Shown: positions 42,240 through 53,394, numbered from the stretch's first letter. The stretch: 64,000 nucleotides of DNA from Arion vulgaris (GCA_020796225.1 CM036764.1:28745450-28809449); one strand, 5' to 3'. Notes: generated by a model from the sequence alone, not told the origin. A program made the numbers and translations.

Positions 42240-42900
42240 CATCACTGTAGCCTGGTACCGCTGCTGTTCATCACATATGCTGACCAAATCTGTAAAATAG
42301 CTAACACCGGCGAAGGGACCAGCGTTGGAAACTTTTAAATTAATTTGCTTTTGTTCTCTACGATCAGAAAACGTATCATCAACAGACGAATAGCTATAAC
42401 AACATATTAACATCATCAAATTAACTAGCTATAACAACATATTAACATCATCAAATTAACTAGCTATAACAACATATTAACATCATCAAATTAACTAGCT
42501 ATAACAACATATTAACATCATCAAATTAACTAGCTATAACAACATATTAACATCATCAAATTAACTAGCTATAACAACATATTAACATCATCAAATTAAC
42601 TAGCTATAACAACATATTAACATCATCAAATTAACTAGCTATAACAACATATTAACATCATCAAATTAACTAGCTATAACAACATATTAACATCATCAAA
42701 TTAACTAGCTATAACAACATATTAACATCATCAAATTAACTAGCTATAACAACATATTAACATCATCAAATTAACTAGCTATAACAACATATTAACATCA
42801 TCAAATTAACGTGCACTGACTACAACATGAACATCAACATATACAAAATCGAAACAATTGACGTTATCTATAAAGAAAAACACTATTAATATCTCCAACT
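42240..42900 (+). mobile_element. LINE reverse-transcriptase relic split by a 35-bp array
   Basis: Before the array: PLLFITYADQICKIANTGEG, then INLLLFSTIRKRIINR, matching the minus-strand RT relic at 19.9-20.2 kb (IANTSEWNSLVELLNEFLFA). After the array: DYNMNINIYKIETIDVIYKE, matching DYNMKNNIDTIEIMIFTREE there. The array sits between these two RT segments. Confidence 0.8.
42388..42810. repeat. 35-bp minisatellite inside a LINE RT, 12 copies
   Basis: TAGCTATAACAACATATTAA plus CATCATCAAATTAAC with essentially no variation between copies, suggesting very recent expansion or homogenisation. The flanks on both sides are LINE RT sequence. Confidence 0.95.
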
Positions 42901-42941
42901 GCAAACATGAATTAAAGCAAGTTAATTACTTCACACTGGAG

Positions 42942-43130
42942 CGTCTGGCTAAATAGATAAGAGCGTGGGATCCCATGCGGGGGACTCGGGTTCAATCCCG
43001 GTACGGTCAAGAAGTTTTTATGTCGGGGGCAAAAATATAAATCCTAATCTGACCAGTTTCGTCGCGACTGCACTAGCCATGTGGTCAATTTCCCAAGCAT
43101 ACGTCCACCCTGTCCTACACCGCCTAAAAA
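42942..43130 (+). mobile_element. tRNA-derived SINE, family D, copy 2
   Basis: GAGCGTCTGGCTAAATAGAT (A box) and CTCGGGTTCAATCCCGGTAC (a perfect T-arm/B box) form a tRNA-like head, followed by GACCAGTTTCGTCGCGACTG, CACTAGCCATGTGG and CACCCTGTCCTACACCGCC. Confidence 0.92.
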
Positions 43131-43500
43131 GTGATATTACAGACAGTAACGACCAGGGTTTTGTAAAAGAAGACTTTACATATCTGGGACCATTTTGTTT
43201 CAGCGAATGGAAGAGAAGAATTAACAACTAAATCGAAAATAAATTTAATAAAACAAATTAAATCATATGAAAAAATTGTGCTAATTTTGAAATGCAATCG
43301 TGTCACCATGAAAAAATAAAAGAAAATTGTAGAACACGATATTATGCTACCGGTGCCAAATCTGGACACTGACATTAAATAATAGAAGAAACTTGTCACG
43401 AGAAAGATAAAGTGGCAACGCAAAAAGCTGGAAGTGAGAAGAAGTAGACGGGTTTAGAAATGAAGATATCCGGAAACAAAAGTGCGTACAACCAACGCAA
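43130..43500 (+). mobile_element. LINE-3-type relic, heavily decayed
   Basis: KEDFTYLGPFCFSEWK corresponds to the DKFTYLGS motif that follows the RT catalytic box; later TRYYATGAKSGH-like and RNEDIRK-like remnants align with the copies at 32.8 and 43.9 kb. Numerous stops. Confidence 0.7.
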
Positions 43501-43533
43501 CCAGCGAAACCGATCGCAAAGAAGAAGAATACC
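43500..43533 (+). mobile_element. GAA-tailed retroposon 3' end (family K)
   Basis: GCGAAACCGATCGCAAAGAA plus GAAGAA matches the end near 16635-16657 (ACGAAACGGATCGCAAAGAA). Only the last few tens of bases can be recognised. Confidence 0.5.
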
Positions 43534-43800
43534 CAAGATCAAACATTTATTGTATATCTGCAGCAGTTTCGTTTTTGCTACAGTTCCCAAACTTGTAATT
43601 ATTTCATTTGATACTCTCTTAATTCCTGACGTCATTCTTAATGTTAACCTGGGTATTACCTGCTTCAGTTCGCTTAATGCGATCTGTAACTTATAACTTC
43701 AGGTATGGTTTCATCCCGGCCTGCATTTTTTCCCCATAAATCTCTTGTTTCTTTTAAACTAATTTTAATATTGCTGTCGTTACAAATGAGTCTACAAAGT
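43534..43800. other. No recognisable feature
   Basis: Non-coding; nothing seen. Confidence 0.3.
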
Positions 43801-44190
43801 GATCACCTGCATGTTTTCCGGTGGGAATGGACACTGAAAACAAATGATAGAAGAAAACTAGTCACAACAGAGATGAAGTGTCTACGCAGAATGCTGGGTG
43901 TAACAAGAAGAGACCGGTTGAGAAATGAAGACATCAGGAAAAAAGTGGGTACAACATCAGTATTAGACGTCATCAAGAAACAACATATTAAATGGTTCGG
44001 CCACGTAAGCAGATTACCAACAGACAGTACACCTCAAAGAGCAATGCTGCTCCGATACAATGGCTACAAAGCAAAAAGTGGCCGGCCACGCAAAATATTG
44101 ACCTCAGAGATAACAGAGGCGACGAAAGAGACTATCTACGAAGCGCATACAAGGGCCCGTTTTAGAAATCTCTTCTTGTTGACATGACGC
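43800..44190 (+). mobile_element. LINE-3-type C-terminus, best preserved copy
   Basis: One uninterrupted frame: TEMKCLRRMLGVTRRDRLRN, EDIRKKVGTTSVLDVIKKQH, IKWFGHVSRLP, TPQRAMLLRYNGYKAKSGRP, RKILTSEITEATKE, ending RARFRNLFLLT. About 130 codons of the C-terminal region with no stop, so this is relatively young or under little decay. RT catalytic part absent. Confidence 0.9.
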
Positions 44191-44199
44191 TGTGAGGTA

Positions 44200-45100
44200 A
44201 ACAGGATTCGAGAAAGAAAGAATGTTTCATTCTCTATTTAATACAATATTTGTGTTCCCCCATATACTCTCGTCATCCAAATTGTTTTACCAGCTTCCAG
44301 TTTCCTGAAATCTCTGTCAATGTTTAGGGACTCTTGTTCTTTACTTTATCTTCTCAGCCCGACCTGTAACTTTACCCTTTGAAATATGATCTTAGCTTGC
44401 TGGTAGTTGCACAGGATAAGCTACATGATGATGATGAGTGTATACTATTATAAAAGTCATATCATCGATTCCATCAAATACAACACGACTTCAACAGTGG
44501 AATAGTTCTCATCTTATCCAAGACAACACCCCTGCTGTTTAGAAGGCATAACTTCTGCTCATCTTATCCAAGACAACACCCCTGCTGTTTAGAAGGCATA
44601 ACTTCTGTCTAGCTACAGGCAACCCCTGCGATATGCAATTTCCTACCTAAAGATTTATGAGTAGTTGAATACCTATGAGCGGAAATCGAGAAAATTCTTC
44701 TTCTATTGTTCTTCAATCTCTCCACTATCCGCAGTTTGCTCCCGACATACACATTCAAGAATGAAGTAAAACGAGAAATGCTATTAAACAGGACAAGAGA
44801 AACCATGAGTACAAATTTGTTCAATGGGCCTCTTCTTCTTCTTTTTCTCTTAACTACTTTTGAAGCACAAAGTATCAACTAATTTCCTCTAACTAGTTCT
44901 GTCTTTAAAAATCCTGTTTAGTTCATTACAGTTCATTTACGTCTTTCCTCTTTCTAGTCTACAATTCATCTCCATATCTCTCGTCTACTTCTGCTTCTCT
45001 AACCTCTCGATTCCATGTTGAAGAACTTTTTCTTTCCTCCCCCGCTATGAGTCAATAGGCAATCAGTTGAGTTGCTAAGACTTTTACATCATGTTCTGCA
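44200..45100. other. Small repeats and a LINE tail
   Basis: A LINE-like 3' terminus CACAGGATAAGCTACATGAT with (GAT)n at 44411-44437, and an exact ~60-bp tandem duplication (CTCATCTTATCCAAGACAAC to GGCATAACTTCTG) at about 44508-44608. The rest is featureless. Confidence 0.6.
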
Positions 45101-45249
45101 TTGTTCGACGTAAGACTTGTATTATTATCAAAATCGTGTTCAACCGTACGTTCACATGTTAGAAATTTCTTTGACCAAGATGGCTCGAGGGTTAGTATGT
45201 CTTTCTACAATATTGATTATCGTAAGACAGGGATTATATGTCTGTGTTA

Positions 45250-46960
45250 CCAGCCAAATCGTATCGACGATCAAGGTTATTGAATCTTTACTCAAGATGT
45301 GATCGAAATCCAGGATTAGTATGACATGTGGTTACTAGTAAATCGTGTTATCGACGAATCCAGGGATTAGTATGTCATCTGGTTACTACAAATCGTGTTA
45401 TCGACGAATCAGGGATTAGTATGACATCTGGTTCTACAAATCGTGTTATCGACATCAGTTAGTATGACATCTGGTTCTCAATCGTGTATCACGATCCAGG
45501 ATTAGTATGACATCTGGTTACTATCAAATCGTGTTATCGACAATCCAGGATTAGTATGACATCTGGTTACTATCAAATCGTGTTATCGACGAATCCAGGG
45601 ATTAGTATGACATCTGGTTACTATCAAATCGTGTTATCGACGAATCCAGGGATTAGTATGACATCTGGTTACTATCAAATCGTGTTATCGTCGAATCCAG
45701 GGATTAGTATGACATCTGGTTACTATCAAATCGTGTTATCGACGAATCCAGGGATTAGTATGACATCTGGTTACTATCAAATCGTGTTATCGACGAATCC
45801 AGGGATTAGTATGACATCTGGTTACTATCAAATCGTGTTATCGACGAATCCAGGGATTAGTATGACATCTGGTTACTATCAAATCGTGTTATCGACGAAT
45901 CCAGGGATTAGTATGACATCTGGTTACTATCAAATCGTGTTATCGACGAATCCAGGGATTAGTATGACATCTGGTTACTATCAAATCGTGTTATCGACGA
46001 ATCCAGGGATTAGTATGACATCTGGTTACTATCAAATCGTGTTATCGACGAATCCAGGGATTAGTATGACATCTGGTTACTATCAAATCGTGTTATCGAC
46101 GAATCCAGGGATTAGTATGACATCTGGTTACTATCAAATCGTGTTATCGACGAATCCAGGGATTAGTATGACATCTGGTTACTATCAAATCGTGTTATCG
46201 ACGAATCCAGGGATTAGTATGACATCTGGTTACTATCAAATCGTGTTATCGACGAATCCAGGGATTAGTATGACATCTGGTTACTATCAAATCGTGTTAT
46301 CGACGAATCCAGGGATTAGTATGACATCTGGTTACTATCAAATCGTGTTATCGACGAATCCAGGGATTAGTATGACATCTGGTTACTATCAAATCGTGTT
46401 ATCGACGAATCCAGGGATTAGTATGACATCTGGTTACTATCAAATCGTGTTATCGACGAATCCAGGGATTAGTATGACATCTGGTTACTATCAAATCGTG
46501 TTATCGACGAATCCAGGGATTAGTATGACATCTGGTTACTATCAAATCGTGTTATCGACGAATCCAGGGATTAGTATGACATCTGGTTACTATCAAATCG
46601 TGTTATCGACGAATCCAGGGATTAGTATGACATCTGGTTACTATCAAATCGTGTTATCGACGAATCCAGGGATTAGTATGACATCTGGTTACTATCAAAT
46701 CGTGTTATCGACGAATCCAGGGATTAGTATGACATCTGGTTACTATCAAATCGTGTTATCGACGAATCCAGGGATTAGTATGACATCTGGTTACTATCAA
46801 ATCGTGTTATCGACGAATCCAGGGATTAGTATGACATCTGGTTACTATCAAATCGTGTTATCGACGAATCCAGGGATTAGTATGACATCTGGTTACTATC
46901 AAATCGTGTTATCGTCGAATCCAGGGATTAGTATGACATCTAGTTACTATCAAATCGTGT
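45250..46960. repeat. 51-bp minisatellite, about 32 copies
   Basis: AATCCAGGGATTAGTATGAC plus ATCTGGTTACTATCAAATCG and TGTTATCGACG. From 45556 the units are virtually identical, keeping a 469-codon frame open (SMTSGYYQIVLSTNPGI). Between about 45300 and 45555 units carry many one-base deletions. Not a gene: no flanking coding sequence, and units repeat perfectly at all codon positions. Confidence 0.96.
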
Positions 46961-48195
46961 TATGACTTTGCTAAAGGGTCCAAGGGAACATTACAGATGA
47001 ACCCGCAGTATCCTGTCAGAATTTGCTAAAGCGTCAGTAGGGAACATTACAGATGAACCCAGTATCTGTCAGAATTTGCTAAAGGTCGAGGGAACATTAC
47101 AAGATGAACCTGCAGCTATCTCTGTCAGAATTTGCTAAAGGCGTCAGTAGGGGAACATTACAAGATGAACCCGCAGTATCCTGTCAGAATTTGCTAAAGG
47201 CGTCAGTAGGGGAACATTACAAGATGAACCCGCAGTATCCTGTCAGAATTTGCTAAAGGCGTCAGTAGGGGAACATTACAAGATGAACCCACAGTATCCT
47301 GTCAGAATTTGCTAAAGGCGTCAGTAGGGGAACATTACAAGATGAACCCGCAGTATCCTGTCAGAATTTGCTAAAGGAGTCCGAAGGGGAACATTACAAG
47401 ATGAACCCGCAGTATCCTGTCAGAATTTGCTAAAAGCGTCAGTAGGGGAACATTACAAGATGAACCCGCAGTATCCTGTCAGAATTTGCTAAAAGCGTCA
47501 GTAGGGGAACATTACAAGATGAACCCGCAGTATCCTGTCAGAATTTGCTAAAGGCGTCAGTAGGGGAACATTACAAGATGAACCCACAGTATCCTGTCAG
47601 AATTTGCTAAAAGCGTCAGTAGGGGAACATTACAAGATGAACCCGCAGTATCCTGTCAGAATTTGCTAAAGGAGTCCGAAGGGGAACATTACAAGATGAA
47701 CCCGCAGTATCCTGTCAGAATTTGCTAAAAGCGTCAGTAGGGGAACATTACAAGATGAACCCGCAGTATCCTGTCAGAATTTGCTAAAGGCGTCAGTAGG
47801 GGAACATTACAAGATGAACCCACAGTATCCTGTCAGAATTTGCTAAAAGCGTCAGTAGGGGAACATTACAAGATGAACCCGCAGTATCCTGTCAGAATTT
47901 GCTAAAGGAGTCCGAAGGGGAACATTACAAGATGAACCCGCAGCATCTTGTCAGAATTTGCTAAAGGCGTCAGTAGGGGAACATTACAATATGAACCCGC
48001 AGTATCCTGTCAGAATTTGCTAAAAGCGTCAGTAGGGGAACATTACAAGATGAACCCGCAGTATCCTGTCAGAATTTGCTAAAGGAGTCCGAAGGGGAAC
48101 ATTACAAGATGAACCCGCAGCATCTTGTCAGAATTTGCTAAAGGCGTCAGAAGGGGAACATTACAAGATGAACTCGCATTATCCTGTCAGAATGT
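46961..48195. repeat. 59-bp minisatellite, about 20 copies, abutting the 51-bp array
   Basis: GTCAGAATTTGCTAAAGGCG plus TCAGTAGGGGAACATTACAA and GATGAACCCGCAGTATCCT. A distinctive variant, GGAGTCCGAAGGGG, occurs at about 47376, 47671, 47907 and 48084, that is 5, 4 and 3 units apart. The first two to three units (46970-47110) contain many single-base deletions. Confidence 0.96.
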
Positions 48196-48199
48196 ACTA

Positions 48200-48800
48200 T
48201 CAGGAATCGACTTTGTTGGAAATGTATAAGCGGATAATGATGAGATGCGTACCAATATTTGTACAAACGAGAATCCAAATTAAGACGAAGAAATGCAAGA
48301 ACAATATGTCTGAGAAATAGACCCAAAATAAACGAACTGTAAGCTACAAATAATTCTTCTTGGTTTGAGTAACTGTAAAATAAATATAGTACATTCTAAC
48401 TTCTTTTATAGACTAGTTTTGGACAAGAAAACAAATTTAATTAGATTAACCTTACAGAACTGATAAGAAAGAGAACACTTTCTGTTGTTTGAGTAATTTC
48501 TTTCCAATATAATCGCTATTTTTGGTATCAGATATATTGAGTAAACGAAGATATGTTCTGAAAAATGTATCAAATAACATTTTCACAATGTGTGATTTAT
48601 TTATATTGGTTTTCGTGCATGAGTACTTGAGATAATGATAACTTGTTGCAACTTGTGACTATTTTGTATGATATCTATATCATTCTGTTGTGTTCCGTTT
48701 TTTAGATCGATATTGTGGTACTTTTCTACAAGTCCATATCTGTCTTGTATTCATTACAACAGTCATCTCGATGTTTCCATGGTTACTATGCTCAAGTTGG
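48200..48800. other. No recognisable feature
   Basis: AT-rich non-coding sequence. Confidence 0.35.
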
Positions 48801-48801
48801 G

Positions 48802-48875
48802 CATAAAATAAAAATGCTAACCTGAACAGCTTCAGACAACTGTACTAGCCATGCGGCCATTAACCTCACCAGTTA
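48802..48875 (+). mobile_element. SINE family D fragment
   Basis: GGGCATAAAATAAAAATGCTAACCTGAACAGC-like body (two pieces), then CTGTACTAGCCATGCGGCC, matching D copies at 43.0 and 62.0 kb; the head is missing. Confidence 0.65.
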
Positions 48876-48894
48876 TGGTGAGCTGCAAAGTGCA

Positions 48895-49430
48895 AAGTGG
48901 TAAACGCTCACAGGGGTGCCAGAAAAAGCGATTCAAAGATACACTCAAGAACTCGATGAAATCTTTGGCATAGATGTCAACAACTGGGAGAATGCTGCTC
49001 AAGACAGATCAGCCTGGCGCACACTTCTTCGACACGGTTCCTCGGCCTGCGAGACAGATAGAACAGCACGGATGGAGCAAAGACGTCAAAACAGAAAGGC
49101 AGTAAAACTTCCCACAAGTGCAAGCATACCTTTCCCACACTGTACAAGAATATTTCAAGCCCGTATCGGGCTCACTAGTCATCTACGCACACACAGACAA
49201 ACATAGCGCAACTACATTCCCTTGGAGGAAAATTTGTGTGGTCATCATCACCCGTGATGGACGAGCATCATCCTCACCAGACTCTAGTCCCACCTGTACT
49301 ACATCTCCCTGCAAAGCGATATAACAGATAGTTACGACAGTAACTATGTTCAAGTTTAAAAATTTAGGAGGTTTTTCAAATGAAGGTGTGATCTCTATAT
49401 CTTCAGTATCCGTCGCCATTTAGGCTAGCC
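48895..49430 (+). mobile_element. LINE C-terminus with C2H2-like zinc finger
   Basis: IQRYTQELDEIFGIDVNNWE, then AAQDRSAWRTLLRHGSSACE and EQRRQNRK, followed by FPHCTRIFQARIGLTSHLRT. The last part is the C-terminal zinc knuckle/finger common in lophotrochozoan LINEs (usual form CxxC...RIGLxSHxRTH); here the first Cys is replaced by Phe. Stop after HRQT; the DNA continues as a decayed 3' end. Confidence 0.85.
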
Positions 49431-49494
49431 TTGTTTCAACTTCAAGTGTACTAGTAATTTAGATCTACAACTAAAGGATATGGTTTCATGTAGT

Positions 49495-49735
49495 TAAATC
49501 GTGGATAAGTGGTTAAGCCCTTTGCCTTGTGAGTCGAAGGTCTTGGGTTCGAGTCCGGACCGCGCCATTCTGTTCACGAGTGCAGTTTTTTCCAGAGATC
49601 AATAGGATTGTTGCTGCAGCTACAGAGTTCGTGCTTTGTGCAATACTCTCTGCAGGTGGCGTACCATTTCTGAGGAGAGGGACCGAGCCGTATGGGTTAA
49701 AAACCGGTGCAATTAAGTCAATCCTTCGGCTTTAA
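49495..49735 (+). mobile_element. tRNA-derived SINE, family I, copy 6
   Basis: GTGGATAAGTGGTTAAGCCC (A box) and CTTGGGTTCGAGTCCGG (B box, perfect GGTTCGAGTCC). The body has TTTTCCAGAGATCAATAGGA, CTGCAGGTGGCGTACC and GGACCGAGCCGTATGGG. The acceptor stem cannot pair, so this is not a functional tRNA gene. Confidence 0.92.
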
Positions 49736-49965
49736 AAACGCTTTAAACCGCGTATTGTGTGCATATCGAAAATTGTGTCCAAGCTGGCCTCCAACCATGG
49801 AATTTTCACAGAACGGGGTTAGTTGCTCAGAATGTTATCAACTTCGCTATACCATTCTAAGCTTCGCCATCGTCATAGTTATCTGTCCTTTGTTTAATTC
49901 TTCAAAAATTATAAAACTATCGCAAATGAAGCAGTTTCTTTTTTGTTTGTAGTGTTTAAACTGTA

Positions 49966-50228
49966 CTTTTTCTTTTTCTACTTCGAAAACATCATATCGA
50001 CCACTTGTTAACTACTCTTTATTTGTATGTGATTCGAGCCTAAGAGCGATTTACGTTGTGTCAGCTATGCACCTAAAAATAGGTCAGCAAATCCGATTTC
50101 TGCGACGCTTTTTATTTACTAGGGTAGCTTCTCTAGGCCTCCACCTTATTCGTTTCTTACGACATGCCTTGTAGGTCGCAGTGGTACTAATATTTTCTCC
50201 CCTGGCGAGCCCTACAACGCACGGGCGC
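49966..50228 (-). mobile_element. SINE family A, copy 9
   Basis: Minus strand CCCGTGCGTTGTAGGGCTCG to a degenerate GAAGTAGAAAAAG tail. Perfect 10-bp TSD TTAAACTGTA (49956-49965, 50229-50238). Confidence 0.92.
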
Positions 50229-50239
50229 TTAAACTGTAT

Positions 50240-50660
50240 GAACCTGATGCGGTGCCCTCTTTGAACCTTTTTCTTCTTGCTACTAGAACAATCTTTCTCA
50301 AATATCTCATCTCTAAAGTTTGAAGCTGACATTTGTTCGCTGTTGTTATGTTCCGTGACTCACATCCTCGAGTGAAACCGGTGCGAATGTGGATCAATAT
50401 ACATCCATTTTTGTCTTCTCGCTAATTCCTCAGTAGAACAATATCCTTATATAAAACAGTTTAAGTGATGCAACAAATTATATGTTTGTTTTAAAAAAGA
50501 AGAGTCTGGTCTAGATTGTATGTTGTTTCTCAGTTCAGATATTTCTTGACATTTACGCCAGCTAGTCATAACAAGACAATGCACCAAAACACCTGCTTTG
50601 ACTTTATTCTATCTAGTGTCATTAACTTATTCCAACATAAACATTACACTTCCTTGATGA
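50240..50660. other. No recognisable feature
   Basis: The minus-strand stretch around 50250-50400 (LEMRYLRKIVLVARRKRFKE) faintly resembles a LINE RT thumb; too short to assign firmly. Confidence 0.35.
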
Positions 50661-50667
50661 TATAGAG

Positions 50668-50850
50668 AGACGTAATAGCGTAGTAATTAGTGCGCATGCT
50701 TCATAGTCATGTGGTACTTGATCAATCTCCGCAGTTGGAGTTGAATTTTTCTTACACATGAAGAGCTTAGCTAGCTGCAGTGCACGAGCTCCGTAGTACC
50801 GGCGAGGGTCCCCCGATGTAATTTTGAAGATGGTGAAGATATTTTTGTAG
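50668..50850 (+). mobile_element. Possible tRNA-derived SINE (family N)
   Basis: AATAGCGTAGTAATTAGTGC and TGGTACTTGATCAATCTCCG are plausible A and B boxes at tRNA-like spacing. No second copy to confirm. Confidence 0.45.
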
Positions 50851-50934
50851 GTCTTTTTTTTCGAATCAATTTTGCCAGAGAAGCGGTTTTCCAACCTGCT
50901 CTTCTCGATTTTGAACTGACAATGGTTATTTTAC

Positions 50935-51035
50935 ATGCTCAAATTGAACACGAGACCTACGTTTTATCGCCCGTCTCCGATATGACTAGGAACTTGATCT
51001 CACTTAGACTGAGATCAGGGATATCTGGAAAAACA
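50935..51035 (-). mobile_element. SINE family I-like fragment
   Basis: Minus strand TCCAGATATCCCTGATCTCA matches the family I body motif near 31.1 kb. The head is unclear. Confidence 0.4.
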
Positions 51036-51775
51036 TCCAGATGGCTCCAGATTATCCAGAATACTGAATGAGTTGTGTGACATTGTTAGTTATAAATCTT
51101 GGATTCTGAGGTTTATAATACAATATCATACCCAAATGTCCAAATTGCTTGTAAACACAATTTAGCTGTTGACTTTGTTTTTTCTCTCATGTGAAGGTTG
51201 GTGCAGCATTTTGCTCTCACACAAGTCTTGTTATATTACAATTAATAGCTAAAACTTGTTTCCTTGTATGCCTTCATTTTAAAACGGTTTTTATAATAAT
51301 TTTTTTATATTACCGAGAGCAGAGAATGATCCCCTCCCCCTCCCCTCATGTATGTCGTTACAAAATGCATAAATACTTTCAAATCCCTCTTCGATATTTT
51401 GTAATAATCTGTTTGTGAGCTCAGAAACTTGTAAGGGACAGTTTCTTGAACTAATATTTCAGAACATCATCAAAATATATGTCTATGGGTTTGTCTTTAT
51501 CTGCTGCTGTAAGCTTCTCTTCTAGTTCATACACACAAACTGAAAATGGAAATTTAATCCAGATTTTGATTGCTTGAGAAATATAACAATATTCTCGGAA
51601 CCTGTGTTGCAGATCTTTCAAATGTCACGAAGTAAGTGATGTGTTCTCAGTGAACTATACGTTGGAGGAACTATGAACATCTTTAAAGTTTGAAAATGTT
51701 TCATATCTTCGGTTAAACCAACGATGATGATATCACAATTCAAATATTTTAATTTTTGTTTCTATCTTGTTTTTA
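51036..51775. other. No recognisable feature
   Basis: AT-rich; a 75-codon frame at 51191 has no domain. Confidence 0.35.
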
Positions 51776-53065
51776 ATTTGTAAAACTTTTACATCGTATC
51801 CTTGACGAATTTGTAAAACTTTTACATCGTATCCTTGACGAATTTGTAAAACTTTTACATCGTATCCTTGACGAATTTGTAAAACTTTTACATCGTATCC
51901 TTGACGAATTTGTAAAACTTTTACATCGTATCCTTGACGAATTTGTAAAACTTTTACATCGTATCCTTGACGAATTTGTAAAACTTTTACATCGTATCCT
52001 TGACGAATTTGTAAAACTTTTACATCGTATCCTTGACGAATTTGTAAAACTTTTACATCGTATCCTTGACGAATTTGTAAAACTTTTACATCGTATCCTT
52101 GACGAATTTGTAAAATGTTTACATCGTATCCTTGACGAATTTGTAAAATGTTTACATCGTATCCTTGACGAATTTGTAAAATGTTTACATCGTATCCTTG
52201 ACGAATTTGTAAAATGTTTACATCGTATCCTTGACGAATTTGTAAAATGTTTACATCGTATCCTTGACGAATTTGTAAAATGTTTACATCGTATCCTTGA
52301 CGAATTTGTAAAATGTTTACATCGTATCCTTGACGAATTTGTAAAATGTTTACATCGTATCCTTGACGAATTTGTAAAATGTTTACATCGTATCCTTGAC
52401 GAATTTGTAAAACTTTTACATCGAATCCTTGACGAATTTGTAAAATGTTTACATCGAATCCTTGACGAATTTGTAAAATGTTTACATCGTATCCTTGACG
52501 AATTTGTAAAATGTTTACATCGAATCCTTGACGAATTTGTAAAATGTTTACATCGAATCCTTGACGAATTTGTAAAATGTTTACATCGTATCCTTGACGA
52601 ATTTGTAAAATGTTTACATCGTATCCTTGACGAATTTGTAAAACTTTTACATCGAATCCTTGACGAATTTGTAAAATGTTTACATCGAATCCTTGACGAA
52701 TTTGTAAAATGTTTACATCGTATCCTTGACGAATTTGTAAAATGTTTACATCGAATCCTTGACGAATTTGTAAAATGTTTACATCGAATCCTTGACGAAT
52801 TTGTAAAATGTTTACATCGTATCCTTGACGAATTTGTAAAATGTTTACATCGTATCCTTGACGAATTTGTAAAATGTTTACATCGTATCCTTGACGAATT
52901 TGTAAAATGTTTACATCGTATCCTTGACGAATTTGTAAAATGTTTACATCGAATCCTTGACGAATTTGTAAAATGTTTACATCGAATCCTTGACGAATTT
53001 GTAAAATGTTTACATCGTATCCTTGACGAATTTGTAAAATGTTTACATCGTATCCTTGACGATTG
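51776..53065. repeat. 33-bp minisatellite, about 39 copies, with 231-bp higher-order repeat
   Basis: TTTGTAAAACTTTTACATCG plus TATCCTTGACGAA. Two diagnostic sites (AACTTTT/AATGTTT and CGTATCC/CGAATCC) define variants. The left third is all AACTTTT. The combination AACTTTTACATCGAATCC occurs at 52411 and 52642, exactly 231 bp (7 units) apart, with the same neighbouring variant order, so a 7-unit block was duplicated. The minus-strand 458-codon frame (RQGYDVNILQI) is a by-product. Confidence 0.96.
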
Positions 53066-53078
53066 AAGTTAAACATAT

Positions 53079-53347
53079 TCTTCTTCTTCTTCTTCTTCAA
53101 ACGCTCCACATGGACAACTTGTTAACCACTCTGTGTGATTTTTTGTATGTGATCTGAGACTAAGAGCGATTGTACGTTGTGCTAGTTATGCGCCTACAAG
53201 TAGGCCAGACATCCTATTTCTGCGATGCTTTTATTTACTAGGGTAGCTTCTCTAGGTCCTACATCAGTCGCCTCTTAAGACATGCATTGTAGGTTGCAGT
53301 GGTACTATTTTCTGTTTCCATTGCGGGGCTCCGGTACCACACGGGCA
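53079..53347 (-). mobile_element. SINE family A, copy 10, at the edge of the 33-bp array
   Basis: Minus strand CCCGTGTGGTACCGGAGCCC to (GAA)n. TSD of 13 bp with one mismatch (AAGTTAAACATAT 53066-53078, AAGTTGAACATAT 53348-53360), beginning right after the last repeat unit. Confidence 0.94.
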
Positions 53348-53394
53348 AAGTTGAACATATATAATTGAGTGAGGAGGATACATGACAAATATTC

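Noticed and set aside
34716..42810. CRISPR-like arrays of short repeats
   Set aside because: Repeats are contiguous with no unique spacers, there are no cas genes, and the DNA is eukaryotic.
42942..43015. Functional tRNA gene at the head of SINE D
   Set aside because: The T arm is perfect, but the sequence continues into a SINE body shared with copies at 22.5 and 62.0 kb.
45556..46965. 469-codon open frame with 17-residue repeats
   Set aside because: By-product of a 51-bp array with no stop in that phase; flanking units lose the frame at once through deletions.
49495..49570. Functional tRNA gene
   Set aside because: A and B boxes are good but the acceptor and part of the T stem do not pair, and it continues into the body of SINE family I.
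51733..53109. 458-codon minus-strand frame with 11-residue repeats
   Set aside because: By-product of the 33-bp array. The start lies in the GAA tail region of SINE A copy 10, which is not coding.
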